From Spirochaetota bacterium (GTDB taxonomy: Bacteria; Spirochaetota; Spirochaetia; DSM-27196; PWMO01): 8,868 bases of DNA. Position numbers and translations under genes: made by a program. The notes under the pieces are model-generated. The model was not told where the DNA came from. It saw only the letters and a program-made list of their open reading frames with translations, and did not search any database. The DNA is taken from the NCBI GenBank assembly GCA_009908925.1, contig JAAAOH010000247.1:1-8868 (forward strand), given 5' to 3'. Positions 5,851 through 8,868 of the stretch are shown here, piece after piece. Position 1 is the stretch's first letter. The number at the start of each line of letters is the position of its first letter.

Positions 5851-6278
5851 GCATCGAGCACGGCGCACGCGGATATCTCCTCAAAGACATTCCACCGGAC
5901 GATCTCATAAAGGCGGTACGCTCAGTCGGTGACGTGCCGGTGCTGATCTCACCGTCGGTGCTGGAGCGCTTGTTCTCCGGAGGTCCAACGAACGACAGCA
6001 CCGTCGAGCGAAGAACTGACCGGAACGAGCCAAGAGATGACCGGCCGCACCTCCCTGCACGCGTTCGAGCGGCGTTGACCCCGCGGGAACAGCAGGTGCT
6101 GGAGCTCATCATGAGGAACTTCGACAACACCGAGATAGCGGACAGATTGAGCATTGCCGAGCGCACGGTGCGGAATTACGTCTCACTGATCTACGACAAG
6201 TTGATGGTAGACAGCCGGTTCGAGCTGATTCGCTATGTGCAGGAGTGCCGGAAGGAGGATACAGAATCGTGGCAGTGA
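5847..6278 (+). pseudogene. NarL-type response regulator lacking most of its receiver
   Basis: The 143-residue frame begins at GTG 5847 and enters at once the end of a receiver domain: GARGYLLKD, whose K13 is the conserved receiver lysine. The first 90 or so residues of a normal receiver, with the acidic pair and phosphoacceptor Asp, are missing. A linker (about 44-72) leads to a complete LuxR-type HTH (about 77-133: LTPREQQVLEL...AERTVRNYVSLIYDKL). The remaining protein could bind DNA without phosphorylation control. An internal deletion that joined the start codon to the middle of the gene explains this best. Whether it is expressed is unknown, so a minimal constitutive DNA-binding protein cannot be excluded. 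Confidence 0.82.
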
Positions 6279-6400
6279 TCGTGGCGGTAGTCACGGCGCT
6301 GGCGTTCCCCGGCTGACAGCCTCAAGCAGAATGCACAGCACAACGACGTCGGCACTATCGTCCACGCGTACGCCCCCAACACGCCGGCTACTTCGGTCTA
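6269..6400 (+). pseudogene. Frameshifted start of a secreted protein
   Basis: GTG 6269 has GGAGG ten bases upstream and overlaps the end of the preceding regulator frame. It reads a hydrophobic signal-like stretch (AVIVAVVTALAFP) and then stops at 6314. Removing one base from the CCCC run at 6307-6310 lets the frame continue as ADSLKQNAQHNDVGTIVHAY and onward, a plausible mature N-terminus after an A-F-P cleavage site. The frame then meets the end of the oppositely oriented antitoxin-like gene. The family is unrecognised. The frameshift reading is an inference from one plausible junction. Confidence 0.4.
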
Positions 6401-6664
6401 TGGAACAGTCCTCAGATGGTGGCGCTTGAGTGCGTCTACGATGCGGCGGGTTTCCTCAGCTGAGAGGGGCGTGCGGCGCCTGATCTTCGCCTGCAGCGTT
6501 TGCACGTTGATGTCCGCGTCTCGAGACAGTGCCGAAAGGTTTAGTATTCCCGAAAGATCCGACAGGCGGTCAATCGTCAATACAACATCGGTGTCGAAGT
6601 AGTCGAGCACCTCGGCCCCGGCCTCGAAGCGTTCCTCGAGGTTTTCGCTATTGGTTTCGCTCAT
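6398..6664 (-). CDS. Small antitoxin-like protein, partner of a BrnT-type toxin remnant
   Basis: This is an 88-residue acidic-then-basic protein. I place the start at ATG 6664 because AGGAG lies ten bases upstream. Upstream codons in the same frame belong to the truncated toxin. The N-terminus LEERFEAGAEVLDYFD resembles the start of many antitoxins encoded next to BrnT toxins (the FxxGxxV...D pattern). The C-terminal half (about 43-84) has NLSALSRDADINVQTLQAKI and a further helix, which suggests a helix-turn-helix DNA-binding part, not the usual ribbon-helix-helix of BrnA. Its role would be to bind and neutralise the toxin and repress the operon. The toxin here is no longer complete, so it now appears to be an orphan. 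Confidence 0.6.
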   Translation of the reverse strand: MSETNSENLEERFEAGAEVLDYFDTDVVLTIDRLSDLSGILNLSALSRDADINVQTLQAKIRRRTPLSAEETRRIVDALKRHHLRTVP

Positions 6665-6778
6665 AAAGCGCTTTCTCCTCATGGCGCGACTGTTCCACAG
6701 TCGCCGGACGTCATTGAAATCGATCCCATGCTTACCCACATTCGCGCGCGACTTGGCGCGATCGTATTCGAACTCCAT
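6665..6778 (-). pseudogene. Truncated BrnT-like toxin, fused in frame to the antitoxin-like gene
   Basis: The frame starts at ATG 6778 with MEFEYDRAKSRANVGKHGID and then FNDV, the typical beginning of BrnT-family ribonuclease toxins (PF04365, about 90 residues). After about residue 28 the sequence jumps to SRAMRRKRF, which looks like the basic end of the same family, so the central catalytic region (about 50 residues) is missing. The frame then runs without a stop into the antitoxin-like protein, making a potential 126-residue fusion. Loss of toxin with retention of antitoxin is a usual path of decay for such pairs. I am confident of the BrnT start and less so of the match at its end. Confidence 0.65.
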
Positions 6779-6853
6779 CTACGGGATGGCATCCGCACAA
6801 AAATGTATGCGTGTCCACAGCGCTACCGACTTGCGGCGTAGGGGGCGGCGTTA

Positions 6854-6868
6854 CCCGGCGTGGCCGGG
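6854..6868. other. Short GC-rich hairpin
   Basis: CCCGGC-GTG-GCCGGG forms a 6-bp stem with a 3-base loop. It could terminate minus-strand transcription about 80 bases after the DUF2283 stop, but no T run follows, so termination is doubtful. Confidence 0.35.
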
Positions 6869-6890
6869 GGTTTGGCTACGGTTTGGCTAC
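6869..6890. repeat. Perfect 11-bp tandem repeat
   Basis: GGTTTGGCTAC occurs twice with no gap, directly beside the hairpin at 6854-6868. It may be a regulator site pair or a chance slippage product. Confidence 0.7.
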
Positions 6891-6950
6891 ACTTCGGTTC
6901 GCCGCGCCCTGGGAGTGGAACTAAGCGAACTTCTTGGCAGAAAGTCTTCC

Positions 6951-7157
6951 CTACGCCGATTGCCGTCCCATGTCTCTATGGACCAACTCGCTGAGAGCGC
7001 CGCTCGACTTGGCGTGCTTGATAGTCATGCTTACAAGGTTCCCATCAGTGTGGACGTCGATATAGACGTTTTCGCTCACCTCGATTGTCTCATAGACTCC
7101 ATGCTCGCTGAAGTCGATGAGCACTGTAGCCGTGTCAGCGAAGTATCGTATCGTCAT
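6951..7157 (-). CDS. DUF2283 family protein, antitoxin-like
   Basis: This 68-residue protein starts at ATG 7157 (MTIRYFADTATVLIDF). It shows the DUF2283 pattern of short strands, with a central ENVYIDVHTDGNLVSMTI block and a charged tail. DUF2283 proteins are commonly encoded directly after a DUF4258-type protein and are suspected antitoxins; their biochemistry is not settled. Here the ATG overlaps the stop of such a gene as ATGA, which implies coupled translation. A weak GGAG lies about 12 bases upstream. A longer frame from 7244 exists, but its extra 29 residues read as out-of-frame translation of the upstream gene. Length and motifs look intact. Confidence 0.75.
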   Translation of the reverse strand: MTIRYFADTATVLIDFSEHGVYETIEVSENVYIDVHTDGNLVSMTIKHAKSSGALSELVHRDMGRQSA

Positions 7158-7309
7158 TTCGCGGCACTCCACTCCAACCGGCGCATGCGGCCGTCGGACT
7201 GAACCGCCTCGTGCTCGGGGGCACGAACGATCCTCTCGATCCAATCATCGCGGATCCTCAACCGATCCGGTCTTGTTCTGGTATGGGGAAAGTAGCGGGT
7301 GAACTTCAA
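7154..7309 (-). CDS. Truncated DUF4258-like protein, presumed toxin half
   Basis: This short frame starts at TTG 7309, with GAGGA about eight bases upstream, and gives 51 residues. MKFTRYFPHTRTRPDRLRIR with a following DDWIERIV...PEHEAVQSDGRMRR matches the first half of small DUF4258-like proteins that precede DUF2283 genes. The expected second half, with an LRVV...DGETVHNAFFDR-type ending, is missing: after RMRR only LEWSAAK remains before the stop. The stop overlaps the DUF2283 start as ATGA, so the deletion kept the coupling. It is probably an inactive remnant whose translation may still feed the downstream gene. The non-ATG start makes it easy to miss. Confidence 0.6.
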   Translation of the reverse strand: MKFTRYFPHTRTRPDRLRIRDDWIERIVRAPEHEAVQSDGRMRRLEWSAAK

Positions 7310-7710
7310 CCGTTCGTCCTCGTCGCCGTGCCGAGTCTGCCGGCATGGAACCCCAACACGAGTCTACAAGTCATTCGCATGGATTACCAGTCCCTTGCGA
7401 TCCTGCCAATGGGTCAAAGAGCTCTGGGAATTCGCAGCACCTTGCGATGTTCGGCTATTCGTGCCCGGCCGTGCCGGCGTGGACTCACGTAAAACGGTCT
7501 CCGGAGAAACCGGGGCGGTTCAACCTGGTGTTACGGTGTGTGTGGCCAAGGTTGGGCTGCGGTGTTTGCACGTTTACGTCGTCATCCGAGTCCACGCTAT
7601 TTTCGCCTCGGAGTCGGGAGCCACAGAGCAGGACCTCTCCCGGCGCCCTGTTCTTTTCCGGAGCGGTTCACGCTATTCGCAACACTGCTAAAGAAGCGCC
7701 GAACCTTGCA
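7310..7710. other. Gene-free stretch upstream of the DUF4258/DUF2283 pair
   Basis: I see no supported gene on either strand. The open frames on the plus strand (for example 7345-7797) have no ribosome binding site or recognisable motif and run into the antisense of the peptidase gene. On the minus strand TTGGCA (7404-7409) could serve as a -35 box for the DUF4258 remnant, but the -10 is poor. A set of three degenerate 15-base repeats lies at 7449-7681. No terminator with a T run follows the peptidase stop at 7711. Confidence 0.5.
7449..7681 (+). repeat. Three degenerate copies of a GTTCACGCTATTCGC-like motif
   Basis: GTTCGGCTATTCGTG (near 7449), GTCCACGCTATTTTCG (near 7590) and GTTCACGCTATTCGC (near 7666) share a core GCTATT(TT)CG. 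Spacing is irregular (about 140 and 75 bases). They could be regulator sites or worn copies of a repeated unit. The similarity is short enough that chance is possible. Confidence 0.3.
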
Positions 7711-8739
7711 CTACAGAGACCACGAATCCAGAACAAAGGTCTGAAGCAGATCGACCGTGTGGTTGATTCCACCGAGGTGAGCGACCTCGATGGCTGAATG
7801 CGCGTATCGGCGTGGCGTCGAAACGGATGCGCACTTCGCGTCAAGATTTGCCAGTGCTACACCTGCGGCGTCGGTGTATAGGTTAAACCTCGCGTCCACC
7901 TGATACGGAAGCTTTAGTTTGTCCGCGCAGCGACGAAGAGCGCGGACGAGTTCCTGGTCATAGAAAGCGATATGTGTTCCGCGCTGCGGCTTTATGGTTT
8001 CAAACCGGCGGATAATGGGCCCCTCTCCCAGCTGGAGCGCGTCGCCGTGGTCAGCTCCGGGCGGGGCTGCAAATCCATTGTCCACCGCAATTGCCCAGTC
8101 CGGCTTCAGATTCTTCGCAGCGTGCTGTGCACCCCTGGCGAACACCTCCTCCTGCACGGTAAAGGCATAGACGACTCGCGCGCTGATGGACTCATTCTTC
8201 AGACGTCCGGCCAGCTCGATCAGAGCAGAGCACCCGCTCCTATCGTCGACAGCCTTGGCAGCCAGGACCGTTTGGCCGCCGTCCAGCCACCGCGGAACGG
8301 TATCGAAGCAAATGGGGTCCCCCGGGAGAATCGATGAACCGTCCAGGCCGACATCGATCCACAGATCACTCATTGACTCATTGAGGTGAACTATCGGAGC
8401 ACTGACCACCCCCGGAATGTCTCCATCTTCAGACAGGATGCGCACCGGTTGCCCCACGGCGACGACAGGATTGATCGTCCCTACGTAGTCGAATGCGACG
8501 CGCCCGCCGTTCACGCCGGTAACGACCATACTGATCTCATCCATGTGCGCCATGAGCATGAGCACGGGAGCGTCTTCCGGGCCGGTTTGCTCGGCAAGCA
8601 GATTGCCGATACCGTCGAACTCTACCCTGTCAACCGACGGCTGGATGAGTTCGCGTATGCGCTCGCCCACCCGTCCTTCGAAGCCGGAGGGCCCGGGAAT
8701 CTGAACGAGCTCATAAAGAAGCTCGCGTATTCTGTCCAT
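7711..8739 (-). CDS. M42-family metallo-aminopeptidase
   Basis: This 342-residue cytosolic peptidase of the M42 group (FrvX/YsdC/glutamyl-aminopeptidase-like) trims N-terminal residues from short peptides, usually as a large dodecameric shell with two metal ions per subunit. The metal ligands are in place: H65 (MAHMDE), D165 (AVDDRSG, bridging), E198 with the general base E197 (VQEE), D220 (AVDNG) and H314 (RYAHS). The N-terminus LVQIPGPSGFEG is typical of the family, and the length is normal. The ATG at 8739 has AGAGGAG eight bases upstream. It shows no damage, in contrast to its downstream neighbours. The reading frame upstream on the same strand ends about 30 bp before it, so it may belong to an operon extending past the window edge. 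The exact subgroup and preferred residue cannot be told. Confidence 0.93.
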   Translation of the reverse strand: MDRIRELLYELVQIPGPSGFEGRVGERIRELIQPSVDRVEFDGIGNLLAEQTGPEDAPVLMLMAHMDEISMVVTGVNGGRVAFDYVGTINPVVAVGQPVRILSEDGDIPGVVSAPIVHLNESMSDLWIDVGLDGSSILPGDPICFDTVPRWLDGGQTVLAAKAVDDRSGCSALIELAGRLKNESISARVVYAFTVQEEVFARGAQHAAKNLKPDWAIAVDNGFAAPPGADHGDALQLGEGPIIRRFETIKPQRGTHIAFYDQELVRALRRCADKLKLPYQVDARFNLYTDAAGVALANLDAKCASVSTPRRYAHSAIEVAHLGGINHTVDLLQTFVLDSWSL

Positions 8740-8768
8740 ATCAACATCTCCTCTCCTGCGCGGGCAGG

Positions 8769-8868
8769 TTAGACTCTGCGATCAACGGTCGTCTCACTTC
8801 GTACCTCTTCCAGGATGTCGGCTGACTCCACGCTGCAATGCGATCTGTCCGGAGTTGCCGATCCTGAG
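8769..8868 (-). CDS. C-terminal end of a possible upstream gene, partial
   Basis: One minus-strand frame is open from the window edge to a TAA at 8769-8771. It ends in a helical, charged tail (ESADILEEVRSETTVDRRV) typical of a protein C-terminus. The stop lies about 30 bp before the M42 peptidase start, a spacing usual within an operon. A second minus-strand frame is also open in this short piece, so the choice is uncertain. The family is unrecognised. Confidence 0.3.
   Translation of the reverse strand, partial: SGSATPDRSHCSVESADILEEVRSETTVDRRV

Larger units (their letters stand above)
6779..6950. other. Intergenic region with a hairpin and a short tandem repeat
   Basis: No gene is supported here. 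It lies between the DUF2283 stop and the BrnT start, both on the minus strand. It is very GC-rich and contains the hairpin at 6854-6868 and the tandem repeat at 6869-6890 listed separately. No clear promoter boxes for the BrnT remnant are seen. Confidence 0.5.

Noticed and set aside
6951..7244. Longer 97-residue form of the DUF2283 protein
   Set aside because: The extra N-terminal residues come from out-of-frame reading of the DUF4258-like gene. The family start is MTIRYF at 7157.
7318..7400. tRNA-Thr-like stretch on the minus strand (GACTTGTAGACT with GGGGTTC downstream)
   Set aside because: The anticodon arm does not pair, the T loop lacks the normal GTTCRA pattern and no acceptor stem closes.
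7518..7557. Integron attC-like pair GTTCAAC ... GTTGGGC
   Set aside because: The spacing is far too short for an attC site, no extra pairing is seen, and no integrase or cassette pattern is present.
7299..7797. Plus-strand open frames in the gene-free stretch and across the peptidase end
   Set aside because: No ribosome binding sites, no motifs, overlapping alternative frames, and the end is antisense to the well-supported M42 gene.
1..8868. CRISPR array, phage genes, defence system or biosynthetic cluster
   Set aside because: No regular spaced repeats and no nuclease, helicase, phage structural or biosynthetic enzyme genes are present.

Overview
The window is about 8.9 kb of GC-rich bacterial DNA. 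The gene types (lipoprotein with an InlB-type repeat, NarX-like two-component pairs, an ECF S-component-like membrane protein, an M42 peptidase, small toxin-antitoxin-like pairs) would fit a free-living spirochaete or a similar Gram-negative. Nothing here proves the lineage, so the assignment is only a suggestion.

Layout. Positions 1-130 are a near-identical copy of the segment that leads into the sensor kinase gene at 1473. Between the two copies lies a minus-strand lipoprotein gene (172-1260), which carries its own 369-bp tandem internal duplication and a strong hairpin after its stop. A plus-strand NarX/DesK-type histidine kinase (1473-2681) follows. It overlaps by four bases a NarL-type response regulator that starts at 2678. 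The regulator is cut inside its DNA-binding domain by a complete 1611-bp IS4/IS5-superfamily insertion sequence (3217-4827), flanked by a 9-bp target duplication. Removing the IS and one duplication copy restores an intact 214-residue regulator ending at 4942. A small minus-strand membrane protein (4898-5518) converges on it.

From 5635 to about 7310 the DNA is dominated by damaged genes. There is a C-terminal scrap of a second histidine kinase, overlapping by four bases a second NarL-type regulator that has lost most of its receiver. A frameshifted secreted-protein start follows. Next comes a BrnT-like toxin start fused in frame to an intact antitoxin-like gene, then a DUF4258-like N-terminal piece translationally coupled to an intact DUF2283 gene. 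In both toxin-antitoxin-like pairs the presumed toxin half is truncated and the partner is intact. A stretch of about 400 bp without a gene precedes an intact M42-family metallo-aminopeptidase (7711-8739, minus). The minus-strand tail of another possible gene lies at the right edge.

Reading of the whole: an accessory, decaying stretch between housekeeping-like genes. The first two-component pair probably has a working kinase but lost its output through a recent transposition. The second pair is a relic. I find no defence system, CRISPR array, RNA gene or clearly new multi-gene system. The most informative points are the precise IS disruption, the duplicated kinase leader flanking the lipoprotein gene, and the two side-by-side toxin-truncated pairs.
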